From Podospora comata (Eukaryota; Ascomycota; Sordariomycetes; Sordariales; Podosporaceae): DNA of 64,000 nt. Within the stretch, counting starts at the first letter, position 1, and every line of letters begins with the position of its first letter. The notes beneath the pieces were generated by a model that saw nothing but the letters and a program-made list of their open reading frames with translations, ran no database searches and had not been told where the DNA came from. Made by a program: the position numbers and the translations under genes. The stretch lies in assembly GCA_017354895.1 (NCBI GenBank), contig CP071493.1:3224001-3288000 (forward strand), written 5' to 3'. Below are positions 23,323-34,422 of the stretch, piece after piece.

Positions 23323-25720
23323 TTAGTTCTCGGCCTTAACCTCCTCCCCCACCTCTCCCTCCTTAGCCAGCTGCTCAACCTTCACATCCTCCCCCTTGAT
23401 CCCACCCACAACCCTCAACCCCTCCGCCCGCTCAACAATAGCATCCAGCTGCTTCTTCCTCTCAATCCTCACCTGCACCTCCTTGGTCAAGTTCTTCAAA
23501 TCTATCAGCTCTCCCTCCTTCAGCGGGTGATCCTCCGGCAGACCCATCTCCTTGAGCTTGATCTTGCCCTGAGCCAGCTCGTCCTCTCCCAGAATAAGCG
23601 CAAACGGCACACCACTCGCCTCGGCAGCCTTGAACTGGTTTTGGAGCTTGGGCTTGACCTTGTAGAGGAACTCGGCCTGATTGAAAATGTTAGTCTGCGG
23701 CGACGGTGATAGACATTGTTAGTAAGAGTGGTGGTAATCTTACCTTGATGTTAGCGTCCCACAAACGGGCCGCAATCTCACTTCTCTCCTTCAGTAAACC
23801 AGTAAAGTCCTTGCCGCCACCAAAGGCCATGACGAAGACATCAACCTCGTTTTTCCTCTCCTTCTTGGCCTGGTTCGCCCTCATGATGGAGAAGATACGG
23901 TCGATACCGAAGCTGATACCCACGCAAGGGACCTGGGTTTTGCCAGAGAACATGCCAACGAGGTTGTCGTATCTTCCACCAGCAGCGACGGAACCAATGC
24001 CTACTGTCGGGTCATCAGAGCGATCCTCATCTTCCCCAGCCTTGCCCTTCTTCTTCTTGGACTTTTCCGCCGAGGCATCAGCAGAAGCAGCAGAAACCTT
24101 GGGGGCTGACCCCTCGGTGACAACCTCGTAGATAACTCCAGTGTAGTAGTCCAGACCTCTGGCTAGTGAGAGATCGAATGAGACACTGTGGCCGGCGTTG
24201 AAGGCGTCGAGGTAGGTGAAGAGGAGATCCATGTCGGCGAAACCTTGTTGCATCGAGGGGTTGGCGGCCAGCTCCTCGTCCTTTTGCAGCTGCTCGAGCA
24301 GGTCCCGCTTGCCCTTGAGCACGACGTACTTTCCGATCTTGTCGGCAATCTCTGGCGCAAGTCCCTTCTCCTCGACCATCTCCTTGCGGACATCCTCCCA
24401 TGGCATCTTGTCAAGCTTGTCGACGGCGGACGAGATGGGGCGGATGGAGGCCTCGGGAACACCACAGACCTGAAAGATGCCATCAAGAATCTTGCGTGAG
24501 TTGAGCTTGATGGTGTACTTTCCTTGCCAGCCAAGGCCCTCGAAGACTTCGTTGATGATTCTGATCTGCTTGCGAGTTAGCAGTGGTCAGCCAGTAATGG
24601 CGATGAATACGCACGATCTCGGCGTCTGGGATCATTGGGTCGTAGAGTCCAGCAATATCGAAACTGTAAATCAGTTAGTGCTTCCTCAGACGGTTCGTGA
24701 TAGTCTGTAATCTCCATCGCCCACGTACTCGCATTGATACTAGAACTATGTTAGCCTTGCAGTTTTCAGGCAGTGAAAAGGGGCCGACTTACAAACTCTC
24801 TCATACGGCCCTTCTTGACCGCAGGCTGGTCTCTTCGGTAGACCTTCGCAATGTGATAACGCTTGATCTGTGAAATGTCCTTGTTCATCGCCAGGAACCG
24901 AGCGAACGGGACGGTCAAGTCGTATCTCAAACTGCAGAGCTCGCCGCCCTGATCGGCAAGGTCATACTGCAGCATATCTCGTGTTAGTTATGCCTTGTTC
25001 CCTAATGAGACATGAAGTGAGGCTGACGAACAATGAGCTTGCTATCCTCTCCATATTTCCCTGTTGGATGCGGTTTCCTAGTCAGTCATAGATCCTCGGT
25101 TTCTGTCATCGATATCGCCGTTTCGTACCGGCAAGAATCTCTAGGGATAATTGTTAGCCAATGCGCCAGCGCCCATGTCAACAAGGCTCGCATACCCTTC
25201 AACTCAAAAACAGGAGTGTCGATTGTTACACCGCCGTGGCGCTCTTTTGCACAGTCAGCCCTTTCTCTTGTCCTTGGCATGCTTGTTCGTCCATTACATA
25301 CTGAAGACGTTGGTGATGGTGTTGAAGATCTTCTCCCTAAGGACCATGTCCGCGCCGGACCCTGCAGAAGCGCATTAGTATAAGCCGATATCGAGAAAGA
25401 TACTCGGCCGAGTTCGAGATTGACGCACAGTCTCTGGTGCCCTTAGGGGTCCTATCATGGCATTGATTAGCTCACATGTTCAGGGTCGAGGATGTAGCAC
25501 CAGAAAAAGCATAGGAGGTGCCGTACTTGATCTCGAACTTGGGGGCCTTTGGCGCCATGTCTTCGATAGCGGGGTTGATGTCCTGGGGTCTCGGTGACGA
25601 GATGTGGAAGCACCGTCTGGAAGCGAGAGCGGAGAGGCAGGTTGGGCGGAAGGTCAATGTCGGGGCCAGTCGTCGTGATGGTCGAACAGACCGGATGGCA
25701 AGTATCCACGAGCTCTGCAT
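23323..25720 (-). CDS. HTS1: Histidyl-tRNA synthetase, dual cytosolic/mitochondrial
   Basis: Eleven exons: 25527..25720, 25429..25451, 25302..25361, 25196..25243, 25129..25140, 25032..25060, 24793..24966, 24729..24739, 24615..24663, 23744..24565, 23323..23694. They predict 597 aa. The enzyme charges tRNA-His. Splicing restores the class II core: [55 protein letters not shown] (motif 2 region, quoted in parts), REFYQCDFDI, and the His-binding RGLDYYTG and [10 protein letters not shown] Lys-rich insertion precedes the latter; the C-terminal anticodon-binding domain ends with an acidic tail. Two in-frame ATGs (25720 and 25558) frame a 54-residue Arg/Ser-rich presequence; translation from the second gives a 543-aa cytosolic form, as in yeast HTS1. 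Exons of 12 and 11 nt encode EILA- and YQC-containing core residues. Confidence 0.95.
24729..24739 (-). other. 11-nt micro-exon of HTS1
   Basis: TATCAATGCGA lies between acceptor TTCTAG and donor GTACGT. It supplies YQC and part of Asp in REFYQCDFDIAG, the conserved motif 2-adjacent segment. Confidence 0.9.
25129..25140 (-). other. 12-nt micro-exon of HTS1
   Basis: AGATTCTTGCCG lies between acceptor CCCTAG and donor GTACGA. It supplies EILA between VFELK and GKYGED, both conserved in HisRS. Confidence 0.88.
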
Positions 25721-27857
25721 TCAAAATGTGGCCGGTGGGAATTCGAGCGCTGCGGGGTGACTCGATTGTGCCTCGCCTTGTCGCAGGTTGACAGGAAAAC
25801 CTTCTGCAACAGCTGCAAGGCTGATGCCTGACTAAGAATCCGGAAGCCATCTCATTGGCTGTTTCAAATGGATATGAAGCGAGAGCGGGCGCCGGGGCTT
25901 ATCAGCGGCTGTCAATTGGTGCCCGGCTTTTGGAGAAAGTCCCACTTGGAAAATAACCCCGCCATATTTTTCCTTTGCCATATAAAACGACTTGGACAAG
26001 ATATTGAGATGAAGATTTCCTCCAAGACGCCCGCTTGATTGTGCGCATCCAATTGTAAATTCTTAATTTACTCGCTAACACGGACTTGGATGCCCTAGAA
26101 GACCCCTTCCAGGAGGGACTCTTGAGAAGCCCATACCTTTCAAGACTCTACAAGAAAGACTCCAGACGACTCACACCACGATCCCCACATCCTCATACCT
26201 GCCACCACTTTCTCATCATATTCGGTCTTGATTCTCAGACTGGGAATAAACTTCAGGAACGTCGGAAAAGAAACCGGCTCCGATCTAGCAAACGTTTCCG
26301 TAGCCGCCGCTAATGGCAGGTCTACTGAACACAGTTGTGCTTCTAGAACTCAGCATATTCAGAACCGACATGTACGAGGGACAATCACCCCCACATCGAG
26401 ATGGCGGTCAACATAACAGTATGAGGCTCTGCTGTAGAACGTATACTCGGTTCCGTCGGATATCTTTGGTCGTCGAGGTGACTCTACTAACAAGTTACAC
26501 AGTGACTCTACTGCTCAACTAAGTTGAGAGTGTGTGATTCATTTTCGCGGCCACTGTATCATGGACCGACCCAAGGGATTATAAGGTTTCGGTAGCCGCA
26601 TCCGATGTTGGACAAGTTGACATCGTCTGAACGGACATTGACCCCTTCTGTCAAAAGAGGAAGAGAAGTGTCGAGTTAGAGATCGCCCTGTGCACCCCCA
26701 AATCGCATCCCGTGACAGTGGGACTTATACTGCAGAAGAGCACCACCGCCGGACTGGTTCCCGTATTTCGCAATTGGCTCAGCAGCCCGCCGCCGCCTCT
26801 GCATCGGTCTGGAACAGCCAATCTCCTCCATGTTTGAACCACCTTTTTTTAAATTTTTTTTTAGGCGAATCCTTGCAGTGGATCTGAAAGTGTTGGAGAA
26901 GGCTTGCCAAAAGAGGCTCGTCGCCCAAAACCCCTGGAATACGGTGGATACGGCATAGACGGTCCGGTATACAATGGACAACACCGACTTTTATGGCGGT
27001 AGATGGTATCGACAAACTGTTGATGTTGCACTGTTGAGTATATCCGAGTCTTGTCCGATCTCGACAAAATCCATGGGGTTTTCGATCGCATTCTGGACAT
27101 CGAATTGCGGGGAGAAATCGGGGTAAGACGGCTGGAAGCCCAGACTGATACACTGGCAGCGTGGTAGCAACCGCTCAATCGCCCGGAGACGGGCGCCGTA
27201 AGCATGGCGCGAACGGGGGTGACAGGGGAACGAATGCTGCCTCTTGGCATCAAGAGCTGGGATGATGGATAGTGGCCAAGAAGCCAAGGGGACCTGGGCT
27301 TGCTTCTGGCCTGTTTCGTTTGCTCTTTTGAAAGTTCCCATCTGGACCGACACGAAGTTCAAAACAAAGGCCTGCGCTCCCTTCAAGGCAGCAATAGTGC
27401 TTGATTAGAACACCTTGCCGACAACCTTGCGGCGACTTACCCCTTACGCAATTCCTCGTTGCTCAGGCTCTCACTTACGTACGCGTGCGGATCCAGTCCT
27501 ACAGACAATTCCTTGTCGCTCATTCGTTTGTTCCCCAAGGCTGCCACAGCAGGAGCTCCGATACAACGCAGGCAGTCAATACACCTCCCTTGAGAACTCG
27601 GGCTTCGGATCTGTTCGTTTTCCGTATCTTTTAGGACCAAGCTTGTTGTGTCCTTTACCCGCATAGGACCTACAGAGTCTTTGACAGATATCTGCTTAAC
27701 ACTTATAAGGCACAGCCTCTCTCTTGTTGTTTGTTTCCCTTTTCGACATCAAGAACAACACGCGGCTCCACAAAGCCCCTTGCCCCTTTTCTGACCACCC
27801 CAATGCTCTCTTGATTGGTATTAGCCAGTCCAAACCTCTTCTCAGAGTCCATTCAAA
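25721..27857. other. Divergent intergenic region HTS1 / ABC transporter; no supported gene
   Basis: About 2.1 kb. Overlapping minus-strand open frames of 124-131 codons at 26779-27386 show no domain, and I could not join them with splice sites. A TATA-like TTATAA occurs at 27703-27708, about 150 bp before the transporter ATG. Confidence 0.5.
27703..27708 (+). promoter_or_regulatory. Candidate TATA element of the ABC transporter gene
   Basis: TTATAA within ACTTATAAGG, about 150 bp upstream of the start codon; position and sequence fit, but there is no transcript evidence. Confidence 0.35.
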
Positions 27858-30800
27858 ATGGCAAGTGAGGTAGAGAGTATAGGGAAATCAGATCCCACCC
27901 AAGTTTCTGAAAACAACAAACCGGACTCTCTCGATCATGCCACCAACGAAAAGAACGATGCGCCTGCTGTGACACCACCACCCAAGGACCCTCAGGCGCG
28001 CCCTGAAAGAGAGGCCACTTTCAAGGACTACCTACGGGTCTTCACCTATGCGACAAAATGGGACTTTGCCATGATGGTGGCCGCTGGCGTGGCTAGTATC
28101 GGCGCTGGTACCACGATGCCGCTCATGAACATTGTCTTTGGAAGACTGATTGGCGACTTTAACAACTACTTCACCCCCGCTGCTCAGTCACAGTCGGATT
28201 TCGAGGCACAAACCAACAAGATGGCGCTGTACATCTTTGGTCTGTTCATCGCCCGCTTCGGCCTCAACTACATCAACAAGTTCTGCTTCCGTCTCATCGG
28301 TATCCGCATGTCTGCCGCTATCAGATTGCATTACATGAGATCTCTCTTTGGCCAAACGATTCACGTCCTTGACTCGATGCCCTCTGGAGCCGCAGCCAGC
28401 ACCATCACCGGAACATCCAACACGCTGCAGCTCGGTATCTCAGAGAAGCTGGGCACCTTCCTCGAGTTTTCTTCCACCATCACCACCGCCATCATCGTCG
28501 CTTTTACTTACGATTGGGCCCTCGCTCTCGTTACATCCTCCGTCATTCTGTTCATTGCTTTGGTCATCGGCACCATGCTCCCTTTTATTCTCAAAGGTCA
28601 AACAAGGCTCACCAAGGCCGAGGCAAAGGGCACATCTGTCGCGACAGAGTCCTTCAGCGCCATCAGAATGATCAGCTCCTGCGGCGCAGAGTCTCGCATG
28701 GCGAAGAAGTACGCCGAATGGGTCAAGAAGGCGAGACAAGCCGCCCAGTTCTCCTCTCCCTTCTTCTCGATCCAGTTTGGCGGCATATTCTTTGGCCTGT
28801 ACGGTTCTTTTGCTTTGGCTTTCTGGTACGGGATGAAGTCTGTGGTGGAGGGACGGATCGACAACATTGGGACGATCATCATTGTGCTCACATCTGTGAT
28901 GATGATGGTCATCTCTCTCGAGCGCATCTCCACCCCGCTTATTGCGGTTTCAAAGGCTATGGTTGCTGCTGCCGAGTTTTTTGCTGTTATCGATGCGCCA
29001 AAGCCGAAGATGGGAACGCTCAAGGAGCCGGATGTGACTGCGGATCAGGATATTGTTTTTGAGGACGTAGTGTTTGCTTACCCGAGTCGGCCGTCGAAAA
29101 AGGTGCTGGATGGGCTTAACTTGAGGATTGCGGCGAATATGAACACGGCTATTGTTGGGCCTTCGGGGTCGGGGAAGAGCACGATTGTGGGGCTGATTGA
29201 GGGGTGGTATACACTTCATGATCAGTATGTTATTGCCAAGGCTGTGGCGAAGGATCCGGCGAAGGAGAAGAAGGAGAAGGAGAAGGAGAAGAAGAGGAAG
29301 GAGGGGAAGGTTGTTGAGAAGAGTGAGGATGAGGAGGAGGATGGACCGGCGCCTATTGATGCTGAGGATGTTGGTCCTCCTGTTGAGCTGAGCGGGAGTA
29401 TTTCGACTTGCGGGAAGGAGTTGGGGGATATTGACATCAAGTGGTGGAGATCGCAGATTGGTCTTGTTCAGCAGGAGCCCTTCCTGTTCAATAATACCAT
29501 CTTTGAGAATGTCGCTACTGGGCTTATCGGGACTGAGCATGAGAATGCGTCCAAGGAAGAGAAGATGAAGTTGGTCAAGGAGGCTTGTGCTGAGAGTTTT
29601 GCGGACGAGTTTATCGACCGGTTGCCGGATGGTTATGAGACCCAGGTTGGAGATTCCGGTGCCAAGTTGAGCGGTGGGCAGAGACAGCGCATTGCTATTG
29701 CCCGGAGTATCATCAAGAAGCCCAAGATTCTGATTCTGGACGAGGCTACCTCTGCCATCGATGTTCGCGGAGAGCGCATCGTTCAGGCTGCGCTCGAGAG
29801 AGCCTCCAAGGGCCGCACCACCATCACTATTGCCCATCGGCTGTCTACCATCAAGAACGCGGATCGCATTGTTGTCTTGCAGAACGGAAAGGTCGCTGAA
29901 GAAGGTACCCATGACGGTCTTCTTGCCAACGAGCTCGGTGTCTACTACGGTCTTGTTCACGCCCAGAAGCTGTCGCTTGGTGAGGACACTGGCGAGGATA
30001 ACCTCCAGGAGGAAGATATCGCTGCCGTTCTGACGAGGGAGAAGAGCGCCGCAATCTCAGAAAAGGACGGCACCAAGAAGAGTGTTCCCGTTTGGAAGGA
30101 TCGCAACCTCATCAATGGTTTTGGCAAGCTCCTGTCAGAGCAGAAGAGCAGATTTCCCTTCTACATCATCGCCCTCGTCGGTGCCATGGGAGCGGCCTCT
30201 GCTATTCCCATTCAAGCTTACCTCTTCGCCCAAGTCGTCGGCGTCTTCCAAGACCCCTTCAATCTGCTGGAAGGAGCCACATTCTGGTCCAAGATGTGGG
30301 CTGCCCTCGCTGCCGGCGTGGGCTTCAGCTACTTCCTCACAACCTACGTCTCAACCAGCGTCGAAGGCTTCATCTCGGCTGCCTACAAGCAAGAGTACTT
30401 TGAATCAATCCTCTTCCAACCCACATCCTACTTTGACAAAGACGACAATGCCACTGGCCAGCTCACCGCCCGGTTATCGTCTGACCCTCAGGCCTTGAAA
30501 GAAATGCTCGGCATCAACATCATGATGATGCTCATCGGCGTCTTCTCCCTCATCGGTGCCCTTGCCATCTCCTTCGCCTTTGGCTGGAAACTCGCCCTGG
30601 TAGCCACCTGCGTCACCGTCCCTATGGGTTTGCTGGCGGGGTACTACCGCATCCGTTACGAGCTCCAATTCAACGCCATGAACGAAGCCGTCTTTCAGGA
30701 GTCGTCCAAGTTTGGCGCCGAGTCCATTTCCGCCTTCCGCACTGTCAGTGCTCTCGTCATGGAAGACAGCATCTGCAACCGGTATTCCAACCTCCTCAAC

Positions 30801-31916
30801 GGGCACGTAACCGGCGCGTACAAAAAGGCTCGCTGGACAACCTTCATCTTTGCCTACGCTGACTCTGTCGGGCTGGGCTGCACCGCTCTCATCCTCTGGT
30901 ACGGCGGCCGTCTCCTCGCCGCAAGGGAATACGACATCATCGCCTTTTTGGTGACCTACATGGCCATGATCCAAGGTGCTGAGTCGGCCGGTCAGTGGCT
31001 TTCCTTCGGACCCAACGCTGCGCAGGCTGCTGCTGCGGCGAACAGGATTTTGCAGGCGAGGGATAGCAAGATTAAGGATTCCATCTCCGCGGCGGAGCAG
31101 ATTCCCGACACGGAAGGGGGGATTGCTATTGAGTTGAGGGATGTTTTCTTCAAGTATCCCACGAGAGACGTTTCCATCTTTCGGGGTTTGAACATCACGA
31201 TTGAGAAGGGCCAGTTTGCCGCTCTTGTTGGTGCGTCTGGGTCGGGGAAGACGTCGATTGTTTCGTTGCTGGAGCGGTTTTATGATGTGGATAAGGGGCA
31301 GATTTTGTTCAACGGGAAGGATATCTCCGAAGTTAATGTTTTTGAGTACCGGAAGTTGTTGTCGCTTGTGGCGCAGGAGCCGTCGCTTTTCCACGGGACG
31401 ATTAGGGAGAATATTCTCCTGGGTGTGGACCCGGAACAGGTCAGTGAGGAGGAGCTGCATAACTGCTGCAAGGACGCGAGTATACATGAGTTCATCATGA
31501 GTTTGCCTGAGGGGTATAACACGAATATTGGGAGCAGGGGTGTTAGTCTGTCGGGGGGGCAGAAGCAGAGGTTGAGTATCGCGAGGGCGTTGATTAGGAA
31601 TCCGAGGGTGTTGTTGTTGGATGAGGCGACTAGTTCGTTGGATTCGGAGAGCGAGAAGTTGGTCCAGAAGGCGTTTGAGAGGGTTGCCAAGGGGAGGACG
31701 ACGGTGGCGGTGGCGCATCGGTTGGCGACGATTCAGGGGGCGGATGTGATTTATGTGTTGGGAGAGGGGAAGGTGTTGGAGAAGGGGAATCACAATGAGT
31801 TGTTGAGGAAGAAGGGGGTTTATTGGCATATGGTGAGTCTACCTTGCTTCTGAAGACATGTGTTTGGGGTATGCTAACACGATGAACAGTGCCATAATCA
31901 GGCTTTAGACCGTTAA
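27858..31916 (+). CDS. Full-size ABCB (MDR-type) multidrug/ABC transporter
   Basis: Two exons, 27858..31832 and 31890..31916, predict 1,333 aa in the order TMD1-NBD1-TMD2-NBD2. The family exports drugs, peptides or lipophilic compounds at the plasma membrane or an organelle. NBD1 has Walker A GPSGSGKST (about 434), Q-loop GLVQQEPFLF, signature LSGGQRQRIAIAR, Walker B ILILDEATSAID and switch His in IAHRLS. NBD2 has GASGSGKTS, SLVAQEPSLF, LSGGQKQRLSIAR, VLLLDEATSSLD and VAHRLA. All catalytic residues are present, so both sites should hydrolyse ATP. A Lys/Glu-rich insertion of about 60 residues separates Walker A from the Q-loop in NBD1 only. The last intron (31833..31889, GTGAGT, branch GCTAAC) joins YWHM to CHNQALDR; retention would end the protein in VSLPCF. 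Substrate is unknown. Confidence 0.93.
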
Positions 31917-31999
31917 AAATTTCGATTCTTGTTCATGACTTGACAATATGGGGGGGTTTGAGGTGTTTTTTTCTTGGATATACTTTTTTTCTTCTTTTT

Positions 32000-32032
<33 letters not shown>

Positions 32033-32674
32033 CGTTTTTTCGTTTTTTTGGATTTGGGCTTTGAGGTCGACATACATCCAACTCATTCTTATATAGCAAG
32101 CGAGCGAGCGCGCACCTTGTTTTTATAGATATTCCACACATATAATAGATATTCTTTTGGCCAAGATGATGTGCCACTTTCATGCCAAGTGCTTCCATTG
32201 AGGTTTGCTTGTTGGCATTGAAAGTTCATGAAGAATTAACCCTCCTGATCAACTAATTAGTTTCAACAACTTTCTTCATGTCAGTCTTCAATGTAAGTTT
32301 ACGACTTTAGTCCATCAACTGCCAAACGCTCATTTACGTCACTTTTCGCACCGGTATAGTCACAACAACCCCCCACCTTAAGCTCAAACAAGCTCTTATC
32401 TCTCGCCAGCTTCCCCTCCATGGTGTCCTCGGAGAAAGCGATATCCTGCCGGCAGAGATCGCTACCACAACCGACAGGTTTCATTGGACCCTGGTGTAAG
32501 TGCTGAAGATAAAGGCAGAGGAGCAGAACAGGATTGCTGCATTTCCGCTGAGGGTTATAAGGCCTGGAACCTTTTTACCTGAGTTATATACAAACTGCCT
32601 CTCCCAGGCTCTTTTATTTCCAATTGCCTTCTTGATTTGTTTTTGTTTTTGTTTGTAAAGTTTACATCAGCGCC
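31917..32674. other. ABC transporter 3' region and SDR promoter
   Basis: Contains a long T-homopolymer shortly after the transporter stop codon, likely within the 3' UTR. No open frame of note. Confidence 0.6.
32003..32032. repeat. Poly-T tract (30 nt)
   Basis: An uninterrupted run of 30 T about 90 bp downstream of the ABC transporter stop codon, followed by further T-rich sequence. The length in an assembly may be inexact. Confidence 0.9.
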
Positions 32675-33801
32675 ATGGACTCGACAGACGAATTCAGCCC
32701 CTATCGTGAGGATGGAAAGCTTGTATGTTCCTCCTCCCTTTCTCTTCATTGAACATGGAATATGACCTCGGAAACTAATCAGATCACCAACAAAAGTACG
32801 GCTTCGTCTGCGTAGTAACCGGCGCCTCCCACCCCATAGGACAAGCCATCATCCAAGAGTTAGCCGGTAAGCAAAATATCCCTCTCAATATCCCTATCAG
32901 ATAATCCACAACCATGTACTAACCACTCTTTCTCCATCCCCAGCCCACGGAGCGGCAGCCATCTACGGTAACTTCCCCCCTTCCCCCCCCTTTCTCCCGA
33001 TAACTAACCCCCGTACCTAGCATGCGACCACCCCCCCTCCTCTAACACCACCACAACCGCCCAATCCACCTCCCTCCCCTCCCCCTCCCCCTCCCACCAC
33101 CTCACAAAAATAATCCCTTACCCCACCTCCCCCCCCTCCCCAGCAATAGAACACGAAACCCTCGCCCTAATCGACGAGATCCTCGCCTCCTTCGGCCGCC
33201 TAGACATCTGGATCTGCTCTCCCATCCCCCTCCCCTCCCCCCCGCCCTCAATCTTTTCCACCACAACCCCCATTTTACACTCCCTCTTCGAAACCCACGC
33301 CCTCGGCCCATTCTTCGCGTTGAAGCACGCCCCCGCAGCAATGGGCAAGTTATCACCCCAAAAGGGGGGCTACCCAAACGCTGTAAGGAAAACGCAAAAA
33401 TACGGGAGTATCATCACTGTTATTGGTGGTGAAGGGGAAAAGGGAGGCGGGGTGGGGTACGAGATGGTACGGGGTGCGGTTTTGGGGGTTGTGAAAGGGG
33501 GGGTTGGGGTGCTGAAGGGGACGGGGGTGAGGGGGAACGCGGTTTGCGTTGGTTTTGTCGGGGAAGGGGGGGAGGAGAGGGATGATGTGCCGCTTGGGAG
33601 GGCTGCAAAACCTAGGGAGATCGCGAGGGTGGTTGGGTTTCTCGCGAGTGGGTTTTCGAGTTATGTCACGGGGGCGAGTTTGGTTGTTGATGGGGGGGTT
33701 AGGTGGGTTGCTCTCTTTGCTGTTGTTGTGGTGGTGAGCGTGACTGGGATGGCTAACAAGTGAGATATAGTGCTATGGGTCCGAATATTGTTCCCATTTA
33801 A
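32675..33801 (+). CDS. Short-chain dehydrogenase/reductase-like protein, atypical active site
   Basis: Five exons (32675..32722, 32797..32866, 32944..32967, 33021..33702, 33771..33801) predict 284 aa. The Rossmann start VVTGASHPIGQAI (TGxxxxxG), the strand end AIYACDHP, FGRLDIWICSP and the C-terminal GRAAKPREIARVVGFLASG...YVTGASLVVDGGVSAMGPN are classical SDR features. The expected active site is not: after GSIITVIG the motif reads YEMVR, with Arg in place of the YxxxK lysine, and no Ser sits about 13 residues before the Tyr. NNAG is replaced by CSPIP. The protein may bind NAD(P) without standard catalysis. The last intron (33703..33770, GTGGGT, GCTAAC, TATAG) restores the usual SDR ending; reading through it gives a hydrophobic tail instead. 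The coding strand is extremely C-rich in the first half and G-rich in the second. Confidence 0.82.
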
Positions 33802-34422
33802 GGTCTGGGCGGTTTACTGGCGAAAGAGATGCTGGAGCAAGGGAACCTATTCATTACCTAGCTTTCGGGGGATAGTTCAAGAGAATCTATGTTTGGGATC
33901 AGGATGAAGAGCAATAACCTTGGAGGTGTGTCAGGCAACACAAATATACTGGTTTTGTTGATCGCTCTTGTTTGTTATCACGTAAGTTTCAGAGCAAGCA
34001 AGTCCATGGATGGTGCTCCAGATCAAGTTTACGCTTGGCCCATGCACACCTAGAAAAGGGGCAACAGGTAGCAGTACTTATCAGGGACTATACTATTCTT
34101 CCCCAAATGGTAGGCTCTTGGAAAGCTTATAGACGGCACACAACAACAGCGCAAGCGGGCGATAAAGCCCAGCTGACACAGAAAAAGACTACGTTTTAGG
34201 GTGGATTGTTGGTTGGTACACAGGAGGCCAGCGGCAGTGCTCGCACGATGCGATACGTCAAGTGAGACTCTCTCAGAACTAGTTTATACAAAGGGAATAC
34301 AACTGCCTTCCCTTGCCCCACATCTCTTTTTCCTGCTCACTCTCAGTGTATGGTTGATGATGGGAAGAAAAAGGCGAGCTTCTATCACGCAAAGAACCGC
34401 TTTTTTGACACTAAACGGCAAT
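33802..34422. other. Convergent 3' region SDR / ATP3
   Basis: About 620 bp between two stop codons facing each other; only short open frames without domains. Confidence 0.6.

Noticed and set aside
26779-27386. Overlapping minus-strand open frames of 124-131 codons
   Set aside because: Three frames overlap, none has a domain, and no pair can be joined by plausible donor and acceptor sites.
33320-33763. Hydrophobic C-terminal tail (WVALFAVVVVVSV) of the SDR as a membrane anchor
   Set aside because: The tail is the read-through of an intron with GTGGGT, GCTAAC and TATAG; splicing gives the usual SDR ending SAMGPN.
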